Position numbers and translations under genes: made by a program
Shown: one piece after another, positions 1-9,909 of the stretch
Layout: each line of letters begins with the position of its first letter
Numbering within the stretch: position 1 is the first letter of the stretch
The notes under the pieces: model-generated
What the model was told of the DNA's origin: nothing
Seen by the model: the letters and a program-made list of their open reading frames with translations, nothing else
Databases searched by the model: none
NCBI RefSeq assembly: GCF_011683955.1
Contig: NZ_JAAQPI010000004.1
Location: 496,001 to 560,000, forward strand
Origin: Pseudomaricurvus alkylphenolicus
GTDB lineage: Bacteria; Pseudomonadota; Gammaproteobacteria; Pseudomonadales; Cellvibrionaceae
Reading direction: 5' to 3'
Length of the DNA stretch: 64,000 bases

Positions 1-59
1 ACGAACTAAACAGCTTCCTATAGGAAAGGGTTTCTATATGGAAATACAACATTTTTAAA

Positions 60-776
60 TCAGAACCGTTCGCGAATAAACTCACGCCTGATTCTCTTTA
101 TTAACCCTTCTTTATCCATGTCCATTAATACGGAGCTTAAATCATCGACCAGATGCTTGTTTTTCTTATGGAGATAGTGATAAAGGTCGTAACGTTCTAA
201 GGGTCGGCCAAGCATTGTAATCCCGGTAATTCCATTGGCTTGCATTGCATTCAGACCACTCAGTCGAGAGGCTACGACAACTTCAATTCTTCCTCCTTTG
301 AGCATTTTAAAAAGTTGCGCATAGGTGTTGACCACTTGGATATTATCTCTCTCAGTTACCAAAGATCCCCTATCAACGAACTTAGCTCCACGCTGTATGC
401 CAAGCCTAAATGGCTTTAAACTCTCCCAGCCATTCACACTGAAGTGAATATCTTCCGTAAAAACCACTCCTTCCATGACATTGATGGGCACTGTAATGGG
501 AACCAGATTCGGATATTCTTTGTTCACTCCGCGTATGCGGTAGAGTTCGCCATCATAGACGCCGATATTGGATTCATGCAGAGCGCGAGCGGCAGGAAGC
601 TTCCTTATTTTTATATCGATTTGAAGGCGCTTGTATGCTTCTTTCAAAACCCTTTCGGATACAAGACAATTAATAGACCCTTCAACAGCTGAAAAAGTAA
701 GCGTTTTGTCGGCATATGATCGCATTGTAAGCACGCACGCAAGAATGGAAAAAACAGCAGCACCAGTGAATTTCAT
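60..776 (-). CDS. Periplasmic substrate-binding protein, SBP_bac_3-like
   Basis: About 238 residues with an N-terminal signal sequence (residues about 1-22, ending near SYA). The body resembles the extracellular solute-binding fold of polar amino acid transporters and their non-transport relatives. I place the start at the ATG at 776, which has an AAGGA-type ribosome site upstream; an in-frame TTG at 803 would add nine residues without a clear site. No permease or ATPase gene is adjacent, so it may be an orphan sensor or binding protein. It is convergent with nothing visible, and its ligand cannot be inferred. Confidence 0.7.
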   Translation of the reverse strand: MKFTGAAVFSILACVLTMRSYADKTLTFSAVEGSINCLVSERVLKEAYKRLQIDIKIRKLPAARALHESNIGVYDGELYRIRGVNKEYPNLVPITVPINVMEGVVFTEDIHFSVNGWESLKPFRLGIQRGAKFVDRGSLVTERDNIQVVNTYAQLFKMLKGGRIEVVVASRLSGLNAMQANGITGITMLGRPLERYDLYHYLHKKNKHLVDDLSSVLMDMDKEGLIKRIRREFIRERF

Positions 777-803
777 ATCGCTGATTTCCTTAAAAGCAGG
801 CAA

Positions 804-1335
804 CTTTGTATATTGCCCTTATCTATCGAACAGGGAATCCATATAGTTACGTATATCCTCTATAGGCAGCATACCGCTGATCAATCCTCGTCATCCCCGG
901 CGCTCCTATCTTCAATAACAATTATAGTTCTTTTGCAGGACGGTGCAGTGGTATTGGTCTTCTTTGTAAGCAAGTATTTGGGAAATTGTTTGGACCAAGA
1001 CCACCTTGGGCTTTTGAGGACAAAAAGAAGTCCTGTAGAAATGTATTTTTCTGCAGTGGCCTCATACAAACTAAGTCTAAGTCTGCGACGGAATCGGGTG
1101 TTTCACGATTATCAATCGAGATTCTTGATATCCTGTGGCGGGGTGTCAAGGTAGGACCAAGCTTCGGTTGAGCTACCGTTTTCCTGAGGGGATTACCGAA
1201 GAAAATCGCAAACACCACCGATTACTATTTATTGTGATCCTTAAGAGGATCAATCACAAATCAGAATAAGTCGTCTGAAAACCGCACGGCTTAAACACCG
1301 ATCATACGGCTGAAAACAATTAGGAAGAATATTGT
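804..1335. other. Intergenic region, no convincing gene
   Basis: About 530 bases between the binding protein and the GST. Short open frames exist on both strands, but none has a recognisable domain, ribosome site or sustained coding character. The only structure I see is the inverted repeat at 1232-1259. The upstream promoters of both flanking genes should lie here. Confidence 0.6.
1232..1259. promoter_or_regulatory. Inverted repeat upstream of the GST gene
   Basis: TTGTGATCCT at 1232-1241 is mirrored by AGGATC (1246-1251) followed by an ATCACAA-like arm. This gives a dyad with a short loop and a three-base bulge, about 75 bases before the GTG start at 1336. It could be an operator or an RNA hairpin in the leader. 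There is no T-run, so a terminator is unlikely. Confidence 0.35.
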
Positions 1336-2121
1336 GTGAATAATAACGTGACACTCTATACGCATGCATTGAGTCCCTACGGACTAAAGGTATTTTGGGC
1401 GCTTATCCACAAACGAATACCATTTGATATGGTCTGCGTATCTCCTCCCGAATTTCCAGAGCTGAGTTTTACCGGGCAGACAGTGGTTCCCGTTCTAAAA
1501 GTTGCAGAAGAATGGCGACTTGATTCCACACCACTGATCCACTGGTTAGATGAAATCTATACTGACATCTCACTGACCGACCATTCGAGCGACCGATATG
1601 AGTGCGTTGAAGCCCTGGATAATTGGGTAACCGAAACACTCATTCCGGTCTTCTTTCGCCATCTCATAGACGGTGAAAACTTTTGGAATTGGATCATTAC
1701 CGGTATAAAGCTCGCTTCAACAATGAACAAGACCACGGCTAAGGTGCCAAAATGGATGTACCTATTCTGGGGCTATGCGCTCAGGAGAGCTGAATTTCTG
1801 ACCAAATCTGCCGCTAAAGTCAATCATTACCCCAGTCTGGCGACGATGAATTCAGCCGTAATTGGTCAGCTTGAAAAACACATAGGCGATGGACCATTTA
1901 TGGGAGGGCATGAACGCCTGACTATCGCAGATATATCAACCTATGCTCAGATCTATGCATGTGCAGCGCCTTCATTGCCAGGTACCCCAGATTTCCTAAA
2001 CTCAACAAAAATTCGAGATTGGGTGGCTAGAGTAGAGTCCGAACGTGTCGGATTCAACTTCCAGCCGATTTATCCCGGTGCGCCTGAGTTTATCGCACTG
2101 GACACCAGCCAAACGCGCTAA
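1336..2121 (+). CDS. Glutathione S-transferase family protein
   Basis: 261 residues. The N-terminal thioredoxin-like half (about 1-80) has the LYTHALSPYGLKV opening, a cis-Pro region around TVVPVLK and the DSTPLIHWLDE element typical of GST glutathione binding. The C-terminal helical domain includes LTIADISTYAQIYA, the usual capping motif of this fold. The start is GTG, with AGGAAG eight bases upstream; no ATG is available nearby. It probably conjugates glutathione to, or isomerises, an intermediate of the neighbouring catabolic cluster. The substrate is unknown. Confidence 0.8.
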   Translation: MNNNVTLYTHALSPYGLKVFWALIHKRIPFDMVCVSPPEFPELSFTGQTVVPVLKVAEEWRLDSTPLIHWLDEIYTDISLTDHSSDRYECVEALDNWVTETLIPVFFRHLIDGENFWNWIITGIKLASTMNKTTAKVPKWMYLFWGYALRRAEFLTKSAAKVNHYPSLATMNSAVIGQLEKHIGDGPFMGGHERLTIADISTYAQIYACAAPSLPGTPDFLNSTKIRDWVARVESERVGFNFQPIYPGAPEFIALDTSQTR

Positions 2122-2368
2122 AAGAAAATAACTCCATGATGCTTTACTGCTCGTATTGCCAGAGAGCTAATTGACACGGAGAAAGTTTCGCAAGGATTTT
2201 ACGAATTCCGCCTCACTTTACAGGTATCGTTCTAACACCAGGTTACACACCTAAGTCAACAATGCATGACAAAAAATCGACCCCAAGTGTTGTCTCTCGT
2301 TGCTGGGAACCGGGGTACTATTGAATTGTTTTTAATAATGTGACAAAAGGTCAGGCCCAGGAGATACT

Positions 2369-3541
2369 ATGATCGAACGACCAGAGTACCGTTATATAGA
2401 TGCGGACAATCATTTTTACGAACCCGTCGACCGGTTTTTTTCCTATTTCGATAAGAAGACCATAGAAAAGGGTTTCAGAATAGAGACGATAGATAATGAG
2501 CGCCGCCTCTTCGTGGGGGACAAGCCAATGTTTTCGTCACCTCAAATGTTTTTGGATCACCCTATGGCGCCAGGGTCACATCTGGAGGTATTCACGACAG
2601 GAAGGTTTGACCATGAAGTACACGACACTCACGGATCCTTACCCATGGAAACTCCGGAGTGGACTGATCGTGACGCCCGACTCAAAGCGATGGATGCCCA
2701 GAATGTGGAGGCTGGAATTTTCTATGGATCACTGGGGTTACTTCCTGAAGATCAATTGGCCGAGCAAGGGGATAATGAGACCTTCTACAACTACCTTAGA
2801 GGTTACAACCGATACGTAGAAGAAGAGTGGGGATTCGACTATCAGAATCGTATTTTCGGTGCGCCACTACTGGCATTGGAAGATCGGGATCGAGCGATCG
2901 AGGAACTGGAATACGTTCTGAGTCGAGGAGCTCGAGTCATATTGATTACCCCGCGCCCGAATGCCCAACGTCAATCCCCAGCAGATCCCTACTTCGATCC
3001 ATTCTGGGCCCGTGTCAATGAGGCCAAGGTCACTGTTGTCGTGCATATTGGGATGAGCGCATACCATTACGTTGGCCAAGGAGCAGCCTGGGGAGAAGAC
3101 CCCACTCCTTCCGTCGTTGAGTGGACGCGCTTCCAAAGGTTCCTCGCCATTCAGGACCGTCCGATTATGGATTTCCTGGGCAACATTATCTTTAGAGGTC
3201 TTTTTCAGCGCCATCCGAATCTACGGGTGCTCAGCGTCGAAAACTCCACCAGTTGGCTGCCGTACTTCATGCGCAAACTCGAGGAGGAGCATGACCACCC
3301 GTTCAGCTCTCTGGAGACATTTAAGCAGCACGTCTACCATACGACAATGTCGACCGACGATATCGGCGAAGCCATTAAGCTGGTCGGTGATGACCGAATT
3401 GTTTTGGGTTCGGACTTTCCACATCCTGAGGGCCCTACGGAGCCGGATGCATTCCTTAAGTTTCTGGACGGGGTTGAGGAGTCGTCCGCGCGTAAATTCC
3501 TCCGCGGGACCAACGCCGATCTTCTATCGTTGACCGCCTAA
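2369..3541 (+). CDS. Amidohydrolase family 2 (ACMSD-like) metal hydrolase
   Basis: 390 residues of the TIM-barrel amidohydrolase-2 family, which includes decarboxylases such as ACMSD and related hydrolases. The opening YIDADNHFYEP supplies the N-terminal metal site, VVVHIG at about residues 225-230 supplies a metal His, and LGSDFPHPEG near residue 350 supplies the conserved catalytic Asp. A good ribosome site (CAGGAG) precedes the ATG. In this setting it could decarboxylate or hydrolyse an aromatic or cyclic intermediate. The exact reaction cannot be read from the sequence. Confidence 0.82.
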   Translation: MIERPEYRYIDADNHFYEPVDRFFSYFDKKTIEKGFRIETIDNERRLFVGDKPMFSSPQMFLDHPMAPGSHLEVFTTGRFDHEVHDTHGSLPMETPEWTDRDARLKAMDAQNVEAGIFYGSLGLLPEDQLAEQGDNETFYNYLRGYNRYVEEEWGFDYQNRIFGAPLLALEDRDRAIEELEYVLSRGARVILITPRPNAQRQSPADPYFDPFWARVNEAKVTVVVHIGMSAYHYVGQGAAWGEDPTPSVVEWTRFQRFLAIQDRPIMDFLGNIIFRGLFQRHPNLRVLSVENSTSWLPYFMRKLEEEHDHPFSSLETFKQHVYHTTMSTDDIGEAIKLVGDDRIVLGSDFPHPEGPTEPDAFLKFLDGVEESSARKFLRGTNADLLSLTA

Positions 3542-3560
3542 ATTTCGCCTTCCCAGAAGT

Positions 3561-3590
3561 AACGGTGCATCCCCAGCGGGGTGCACCGTT
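3561..3590 (+). terminator. Strong hairpin after the amidohydrolase
   Basis: AACGGTGCA pairs with TGCACCGTT around an inner CCCC/GGGG stem, starting 20 bases after the stop codon. A loose T-rich stretch follows about 20 bases later. It probably terminates the amidohydrolase transcript, though the lack of an immediate U-tract makes it imperfect. Confidence 0.6.
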
Positions 3591-3705
3591 ATGCTCGTCT
3601 GGAAATATTTTTATTCCCTCATAATGGCCTACTGATTGTTGGAGGCCTCATACTTCCTGCTGACTTACAACTAATTATTGATAGAATGAAATGGGTACTT
3701 TAGCG

Positions 3706-4377
3706 ATGAGTTTACAAAACAAAACCTTGGTGATTACCGGCGCTGCGGGTGGCTTGGGACGAGAAGTTGTGCGTGTGGCACAGGAGCAAGGTGCTGACGT
3801 TATTCAGCTGGATCTGACCTTCCCTGAAGAGTTACAGGCTGAAAATACTTACAGCGTGGATCTAACGGACACAGATGCGATTAAGGAGGTTTTCGCTCCG
3901 CTAGATGCCATCGATGGTTTGATCAATGTCGCCGGTGGCTTTGACATGGGACCCACCCTTTACGAGTTGACGCAAAATGGCTGGGACAAGATGTTCTCCA
4001 TTAATGTCACTACCGCCAGAAATGCCATTGCTGCGGCGGTGCCTAAGATGCTGGCTCAGGGAAGAGGTGCTGTGGTTAATGTTGGGGCGTTTGGCGCCTT
4101 GTCCGGCAATGCGAATATGTCGGCCTACTGCGCCTCCAAGAGCGTGGTGATGAATATGACTCAGAGTTTGTCTGAAGAGGTTAAGCACAAGGGGATCAAT
4201 GTCAATGCGATATTGCCCAGTGTTATCGACACTCCAGCGAATAGGGTCGCCATGCCCGAGGCGAACTACGAAGAGTGGGTAACGCCAACGCAGTTAGCTC
4301 ATGTGATGTGTTTTCTGGTGTCGGAAGAAGCCAATGGAATCCACGGTGCGTTGATTCCTGTGCGAGGATTATCTTGA
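3706..4377 (+). CDS. SDR family oxidoreductase
   Basis: 223 residues of a classical short-chain dehydrogenase. TGAAGGLG near the N-terminus binds the NAD(P) dinucleotide, NVAGG-like INVAGG follows strand 4, and YCASK provides the catalytic Tyr and Lys. I chose the ATG at 3706, giving the usual MSLQNKTLVITG opening; an in-frame ATG at 3691 adds five residues, and neither has a strong ribosome site. It probably oxidises or reduces an alcohol/ketone intermediate of the cluster. It converges with the TonB receptor gene. Confidence 0.82.
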   Translation: MSLQNKTLVITGAAGGLGREVVRVAQEQGADVIQLDLTFPEELQAENTYSVDLTDTDAIKEVFAPLDAIDGLINVAGGFDMGPTLYELTQNGWDKMFSINVTTARNAIAAAVPKMLAQGRGAVVNVGAFGALSGNANMSAYCASKSVVMNMTQSLSEEVKHKGINVNAILPSVIDTPANRVAMPEANYEEWVTPTQLAHVMCFLVSEEANGIHGALIPVRGLS

Positions 4378-4413
4378 GGGTGTCGACCCAGCGCCGTATA
4401 GAATTGGAATAGC

Positions 4414-4461
4414 GAGCACTGGTTAAGGTGCGCTCTAAAAAACGCACCTCCGCCAGTGCTC
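4414..4461. terminator. Nested inverted repeat between convergent genes
   Basis: GAGCACTGG (4414-4422) pairs with CCAGTGCTC (4453-4461), and an inner GGTGCG pairs with CGCACC around an A-rich loop. It sits between the stops of the SDR (+) and the TonB receptor (-), so it probably ends transcription in both directions. Confidence 0.6.
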
Positions 4462-4476
4462 ACTTAGCACCAGGCT

Positions 4477-6747
4477 TTAGAAATTGACGCCCAGCTTTAC
4501 ACCCCACAGCAGAGGGTCATTATAATTACCCAGCAGGTAATCAAACCCTGGAGCAACGGGTGTCAAAGCCGAGATATACTTTTCCTCTGTGGCATTGTTG
4601 ACATAGGCTTGGGCTTCCCAGCGGCCATCGGCTGACTCCCAAAGCATACGCGCATTAACCAGAGTGTGGTCTTCGGTGTAGCTGAAGGGGTTATCACCAA
4701 GGCCCGTGGTTTCATCTTCATAGGATGCGTCCAGCTGCAAAGTCAGCGTGCCTGCTTCTGCCATGTCGATGTGGTAGCGGATCACGGTGTTAAAGCTCCA
4801 TTCAGGCGCCGGCAATTCCGACCCGTCTAATGTGAAGTAGTCACCAAATCCCGCATTGGCACCCTGGCCAAAGTTGGAACGGTAACCGTTGGACGGGTCC
4901 GCACTCACTTCGCTGCCAAGATAACCAGCGCCAAGAATCAGTTCAAGGTTTTGGGTCAACGCCAAGTTGACTTCCAGCTCCGCGCCATATATCTCTGCGT
5001 CCCCCACGTTGAGCAGGACACCGCTGGGTGAATCCTCTCCAGTATAAACAATACCCTGTTTATCTGTGACGTCGGAATAAAAGACGGCGCCGTTAATACG
5101 AGCCCTTCCTGCCCAGGTCGTCGTCTTGAAGCCTAATTCGAAAGAGATCACCTCCTCGCTATCGACCGAAGTCAGTGCATCAATATCACCAAACAGGAAC
5201 TCTGTATTAAAATTGCCGCTGCGAAAACCGCTTGCAACAGAGCCGTAAACCAGATGGTCGTCCTCGCTCCACTGCAACGTTACCTTATAATCGAACTCGG
5301 TATTGGAGACCGCCCGTGTGTTTGAAACCTCATCTGTTAAGTCGAATGGCGTGCTGAGATCACCGGTGATACCAACCACTTCTTTTTCATCGTCGGTATA
5401 GCGTGCACCCACAATCAATGACCAGGTTTCGCCAAGCGGGTAATCCACCTGCCCAAAAAGCGCCCAGGACTGGGCATCAATAAAGGTTTCGGTGTCAGGC
5501 GCTCGGGTTTGCAGGTCGTCTACCGATGTAAAAGTCTCTCTTTCATCATCGTAATAATAGAGCCCACTCACCCATTGAATACCGTTATTCTCACCCGAAA
5601 GGCGGAATTCCTGGGTAAACTGCTCGGTGTCCGAACCATAATGATCATTAAACTGAAAGAAGCCACCGAGAACACCGCCAACGCTGGCATCTTCATCAGG
5701 ATTAAAGTAGCGCTCCTGCTTGTCCAGTGCGCTGATGGAAATCAATTCAAGATTATCGTTGATGTCCCAAGTGGCTTTGACGATCACGAGGTCAGTTTCA
5801 AGAGTGGAGCGCGCATCTCCTGCATCGACATCCTGATCCGTGGCGATGACGGTGGAAGTACCCGTATTCTGTACACCCGAGAAGTTGGTGCACAGACCGC
5901 TGCGTACGCGATCAACAGAACATTGCTCAAAGGTCACGGGATCAAGAAGCCCCCAGAGATTGAAACCTCTGAGTACATCGTCCTCGTTGGACTTGTCGTA
6001 GGTAAGCAACACAGTCACATCTTCGGTCACATCAAATTCGAGGTGCGCCCTGGCTGCCCATTGATCGATAACGCCAAATTTGCCACCGGTGGGGCCAATG
6101 TTATCCTGAAAACCATCGTTTTCGTAGAAACTTGCGGCGATTCTCCCACGAATACCTTCCGTCAACTCGCCACTGAGCGCCCCTTCAAACTTCTGGGTAT
6201 CGTATTTACCAAGCTCGGCCGTCAGATAACCTTCGAATTCAGAGGTGGGCTTACGGGAAATATTATGCACTAAACCGGATGTACTATTGCGGCCAAATAG
6301 CGTTCCCTGAGGCCCGCGGAGCACCTCAATACGTTCAACGTCGAGCAATTGACTGCCATTGTAATGTGCCGTCGGGCGATACACCTCGTCGAAGTAAAGC
6401 GCCACGTTGCCTTCGCCCGCCAGGGAGTCGTTGAGCGTCGAGTTACCCCTGATGGTCAGCTTACCCGTGAAGCTTGCTCCCGAAATTTTAACGTTGGGGG
6501 TTTGTGCAAAGATGTCGTTAACATTGTTGAACCCCATGTCCTCAATCATCTCTCCTGAAAAGGCGGACACAGAAATGGAAACATCCTGAAGATTAGTTTC
6601 GCGCTTCGAAGCTGTGACTACTATCTCTTCCAGGGCGAAAAGATCATCCGTATCGCTGGACTGGGCGCTCGCCATATTGGTTGTCAGTGCACAGGAAAGT
6701 ATGCTGGCAGACGTACCGATAAAACGTTTGATGCCGAATTGACTCAT
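4477..6747 (-). CDS. TonB-dependent outer-membrane receptor (1)
   Basis: 756 residues. A signal peptide (about 1-28) is followed by EEIVVTASKRETNLQDV, a TonB-box/plug entry of the type seen in proteobacterial catabolic receptors. The plug domain contains LRGPQGTLFGRN, and the remainder is beta-barrel ending in an aromatic residue (GVNF), as expected for outer-membrane insertion. It would import a larger or scarce substrate across the outer membrane using TonB-ExbBD energy. Its place between the amidohydrolase/SDR genes and the AraC regulator suggests it delivers the substrate of this cluster. No TonB genes lie in the window. Confidence 0.93.
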   Translation of the reverse strand: MSQFGIKRFIGTSASILSCALTTNMASAQSSDTDDLFALEEIVVTASKRETNLQDVSISVSAFSGEMIEDMGFNNVNDIFAQTPNVKISGASFTGKLTIRGNSTLNDSLAGEGNVALYFDEVYRPTAHYNGSQLLDVERIEVLRGPQGTLFGRNSTSGLVHNISRKPTSEFEGYLTAELGKYDTQKFEGALSGELTEGIRGRIAASFYENDGFQDNIGPTGGKFGVIDQWAARAHLEFDVTEDVTVLLTYDKSNEDDVLRGFNLWGLLDPVTFEQCSVDRVRSGLCTNFSGVQNTGTSTVIATDQDVDAGDARSTLETDLVIVKATWDINDNLELISISALDKQERYFNPDEDASVGGVLGGFFQFNDHYGSDTEQFTQEFRLSGENNGIQWVSGLYYYDDERETFTSVDDLQTRAPDTETFIDAQSWALFGQVDYPLGETWSLIVGARYTDDEKEVVGITGDLSTPFDLTDEVSNTRAVSNTEFDYKVTLQWSEDDHLVYGSVASGFRSGNFNTEFLFGDIDALTSVDSEEVISFELGFKTTTWAGRARINGAVFYSDVTDKQGIVYTGEDSPSGVLLNVGDAEIYGAELEVNLALTQNLELILGAGYLGSEVSADPSNGYRSNFGQGANAGFGDYFTLDGSELPAPEWSFNTVIRYHIDMAEAGTLTLQLDASYEDETTGLGDNPFSYTEDHTLVNARMLWESADGRWEAQAYVNNATEEKYISALTPVAPGFDYLLGNYNDPLLWGVKLGVNF

Positions 6748-7374
6748 TATATAGACCTCACAGTAATTAGTAGTTTTTATTCTCTCTTTGCCAGGTGCGA
6801 AATCTGACTGGGGTCTCTAACACTCCCTGTATAAGACCCGACCACGCATATGGTCAAGCCCGCTTTCGAGACTTCGTTCTGTCTTAGAAGGCCCAATTCC
6901 CACTTAGGCCAGAATACTCTAAGAACATCAGGTCCGCTGTAGCAGATTTATATATAGTTGACGGGACCTATCTTCACTGGTTGCCGCTATCATTCCCATT
7001 TAATTCAGTTTAGCGTATCCCTTGCTCACTGAATGTACGATTATCCGGGAGTAATGCTGCTGTACCCTCCTCTGATTTAAATTGCGTTGGAACCTCTTCC
7101 ATCGAAACCAATGACACTGTGTTGCCTTGCGAAGGCTAAGCGTGGACGAGGGATAAGAACTTACATAGAGTGTATCAACTCGGAATAGGTCTGATGTGAT
7201 CCCTAGGGGACCAAATTCTGGTATCAGATGACCTATCGCCAAGCTTGGATCTGCAGAACTGAATAACCAGGGGATGAGGTGCCCTCTAGCCCTGAATATT
7301 CGCTCTAATCTGCAACAGATGAATTGGAAAGGAGAACGCCGTAGCCTGGAGAGATAGCCGGTTGGTTCGATCAT
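6748..7374. other. Intergenic region between TonB receptor and AraC regulator
   Basis: About 630 bases. A 124-codon frame on the minus strand begins directly at the AraC stop codon, but its composition (many Arg, Ser and Cys residues, no domain) is not that of a real protein and it lacks a ribosome site. The promoter of the TonB receptor should lie just above 6748. I see no RNA gene, and no clear terminator for the regulator. Confidence 0.5.
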
Positions 7375-8436
7375 TCAAATACAGTGGGTCTTCCGAAATT
7401 GGCTGGGTGTGAGCAAGGTTGACCGCCTGAATGCCCGTTCAAACGAGCTTCGTTCCGTATAGCCCAACCGGTCAGAAATTGTCGTAACCGTTTGTTCCGT
7501 GTGTATCAAATAGTGTATCGCCAATAGAAACCGGCAGTAGGACAATAGACCGGAGTAGGAAACTTTGTTCGCCAGTAACTTTCTCTGCAGGTTTTTGGTG
7601 TTCGAATGTAACATTTCCGCTACCCGTGTGATGGGCAGCTTTGGATCTTCCGGCTCCTGGTTATGGTAAAAATCCAGAATCGCAGAGGCCACCTGATTGG
7701 TAAAGCGGTTTCCCCGGCAGCAATCATTAATCCCTTGCTCCAGATCCTCTTTGGCAATACTGAAAATAATGTGATTGCTGTTGGGCATTGCCACATCCAA
7801 CGTCTTGGCATCGAATACAATCAAGTTCGTTTGTGCGCCGTAATATACCGGTGATCCAAAGAAGTCCTCGCTGGGTTTCAATTCTTCGGGTTGTTGATGT
7901 GAGAAATAGACTTCTTCAGGAACCCAATCAACCCCCGCTGCACCCCGAATCAGGTTCGTATAACTACTGGTAATAAACTCATTGAACTGCCTGTGGGGTT
8001 TCAGGTCGGCATTATTAATTTGAAAACTCAGATACGCCCATTGGTCGATAATATGCAGCTGGATATCGAAATAGGTGATATAGAGGTTTTCATATTGAAT
8101 CAGTGCACCCAGACCCGCCCTCAAGGTTGAAGCAGCCTGTACCAGCGAGTAAACCGGCCCGTAGCGATGGAGATCGGGGGCCACCGAGTGCCTGTATACA
8201 ACGTAGGGATCTATACTTTCTTTCCAAGCTTCCTCCATGATCTCCAACTCGACGGCGAAGGGGACATAGCTGGGAATCGAGCTAAGATCATCCAGATCAA
8301 AGGAATATTTTTCTAGAACGGCGTCCAGATTGGCTCCCTGACTAATGAATATATGAATGAGTATGACAAACTGAGAACGTCTGATCATTGAGTGATTGCC
8401 GTCGTCGGCGAGAGAGAGCAAGGGCTTTTGACTCAC
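7375..8436 (-). CDS. AraC family transcriptional regulator (arabinose-binding-like N-domain)
   Basis: 353 residues. The N-terminal two-thirds resembles the ligand-binding domain of OruR/ArgR-type AraC regulators. The C-terminal region (about 260-350) has two helix-turn-helix motifs, with VAEMLHSNTKNLQRKL and ISDRLGYTERSSFERAFRRSTLLTPSQFR matching the AraC signature. The start is a GTG at 8436; an ATG 16 codons in is an alternative. It lies between the TonB receptor and the P450/ligase/oxygenase genes on the same strand, so it is the likely local activator of the cluster in response to its substrate. Confidence 0.88.
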   Translation of the reverse strand: MSQKPLLSLADDGNHSMIRRSQFVILIHIFISQGANLDAVLEKYSFDLDDLSSIPSYVPFAVELEIMEEAWKESIDPYVVYRHSVAPDLHRYGPVYSLVQAASTLRAGLGALIQYENLYITYFDIQLHIIDQWAYLSFQINNADLKPHRQFNEFITSSYTNLIRGAAGVDWVPEEVYFSHQQPEELKPSEDFFGSPVYYGAQTNLIVFDAKTLDVAMPNSNHIIFSIAKEDLEQGINDCCRGNRFTNQVASAILDFYHNQEPEDPKLPITRVAEMLHSNTKNLQRKLLANKVSYSGLLSYCRFLLAIHYLIHTEQTVTTISDRLGYTERSSFERAFRRSTLLTPSQFRKTHCI

Positions 8437-8643
8437 TGGAATACCAAATCTGAATAGGTTATCAGTAGTAGTTAACGATCATGGCTAGGAGTTAGGTCAG
8501 ATATCCACACCATGAGTCAGAGTATAGGTCCATCCCTGAGCTTTCGCTAGCTGGAGAAAGGCAGATTATCCCCCTAACCTGCCATCTGAAGATCACCATT
8601 CTCGACCTTTGGCTCACTATACATATTATTGATTTTGGTACCT

Positions 8644-9849
8644 CTAGGCCTTATGCAATAACAAAGGTAGGCTCGATAGACCACGCAGCGTGTTATTCAA
8701 TCGGCGTTGCGGCTCCCCCACCAACTCCAACCGATCGACCTTTCTGAGCAGCGCCGTCAGCACGGATTCCGCTTCTAACCGAGCCACCATTTGACCCACG
8801 CAGACATGTATCCCAGCGCCAAAACCCACATGGCCTATCGCGCGACGAGTGATGTCAAACGTATCCGGGTTATCCCATTTTCTCGGGTCTCGATTGGCCG
8901 CGGCAAGAAACAGCAGTACTTTCTGATCCTTTTGCAACAGGGTTTCTCCGACTTGGACCTCTCTAGTGGTGGTGCGAAAGAATGTCTGCACTGGCGACTG
9001 AAAACGCACCACTTCTTCAAACGCCGGCCGTAGCATCTTCGGCTGTTCTCGCAATTTCTGCCACTGTTGCGGGAAACAGGCAAAACTGTAGAGGGCACTG
9101 GTGATACCGTGAACGGTGGTGTCCAAACCGGCCGTTAACAGAGACCGAACCAGCATTCCGGCTTCTTTTTCGGTAACCTCACCGGCATCAGCCGCTGCAA
9201 ACACCTGGGCTCCAAGTCCATCGGCCGTCAAGGATTCCCGTTTGCACTGCTCCATGATCCAGCTTGATACCGTTTCTGCTTCCGCAAACGCCGCCTCAAA
9301 CAGTTCGTTGCGGGGTCCAAAGGCATTGAAGGTCATATTGGCATAGGGCAGTAGGTTTTCTCGCCCCTCTTTGGTCAAACCCACGGCATCCGGGAAGACC
9401 CTAAGTGGAAACACCTCCGCCAGGTCCATCACACCGTCGATGTGTCCACGGGCCAATACTGACTCGACCAACTTCTCTGCCTCCAGTTCAAAGCCAGCTC
9501 GCAGCTTTTCAATGGCCGTGCGAGTGAGAATTCTCTGCAACACACTACGGGTTCGGTTATGTAGCGGTGGATCGGCTTCCAAAATTATACTGGGCGGCCG
9601 CCAGGGTTCCTCTTTGTTAAAATTGGCCAGCCCACCACCAGCACTGGAGCAGTAGGTTTCCCAATCTTTTAACGTTGCATGAACCTGCTCGTAGCGAGCC
9701 ATCGCCCAAACGCGATACTTGCTCAACCAAACCACCGGTCCGGCTTCACGCAACTGCTCGTGAAAGGGATAGGGATCTTGTAAAAATTCCGTGGAGAAAG
9801 GGTCAAGATCCAAGACCGGAAAGTGATCAACGGTCGCTGTTTGATTCAT
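8644..9849 (-). CDS. Cytochrome P450, CYP199-like
   Basis: 401 residues, full length. The I-helix motif AGLDTT, the EEVVRFQSP (ExxR-type) K-helix and the haem-binding loop FGAGIHVCVG with Cys350 are all present. The overall wording (DPYPFHEQLREAGPVVWL, NAFGPRNELFEAA, QTFFRTTTR) strongly recalls CYP199 enzymes, which oxidise para-substituted benzoates, for example by 4-methoxybenzoate demethylation; that link is from memory. No ferredoxin or ferredoxin reductase gene is adjacent, so redox partners must be encoded elsewhere. AGGAG lies just upstream of the ATG. Confidence 0.93.
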   Translation of the reverse strand: MNQTATVDHFPVLDLDPFSTEFLQDPYPFHEQLREAGPVVWLSKYRVWAMARYEQVHATLKDWETYCSSAGGGLANFNKEEPWRPPSIILEADPPLHNRTRSVLQRILTRTAIEKLRAGFELEAEKLVESVLARGHIDGVMDLAEVFPLRVFPDAVGLTKEGRENLLPYANMTFNAFGPRNELFEAAFAEAETVSSWIMEQCKRESLTADGLGAQVFAAADAGEVTEKEAGMLVRSLLTAGLDTTVHGITSALYSFACFPQQWQKLREQPKMLRPAFEEVVRFQSPVQTFFRTTTREVQVGETLLQKDQKVLLFLAAANRDPRKWDNPDTFDITRRAIGHVGFGAGIHVCVGQMVARLEAESVLTALLRKVDRLELVGEPQRRLNNTLRGLSSLPLLLHKA

Positions 9850-9909
9850 CGGCTGCTCCTATTAACTCGTTTTTGACGACGTAAAGTCCTTTGGTGGTGA
9901 AAATCACCT

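Noticed and set aside
922-1218. 98-codon minus-strand frame in the first long gap
   Set aside because: No domain, no ribosome site, and competing frames of equal length overlap it; no reason to prefer any.
5509-6273. 254-codon plus-strand frame antisense to the first TonB receptor
   Set aside because: Shadow of a conserved receptor gene; no domain or ribosome site.
7000-7374. 124-codon minus-strand frame starting at the AraC stop codon
   Set aside because: No ribosome site, no recognisable domain and a non-protein-like composition; treated as chance.
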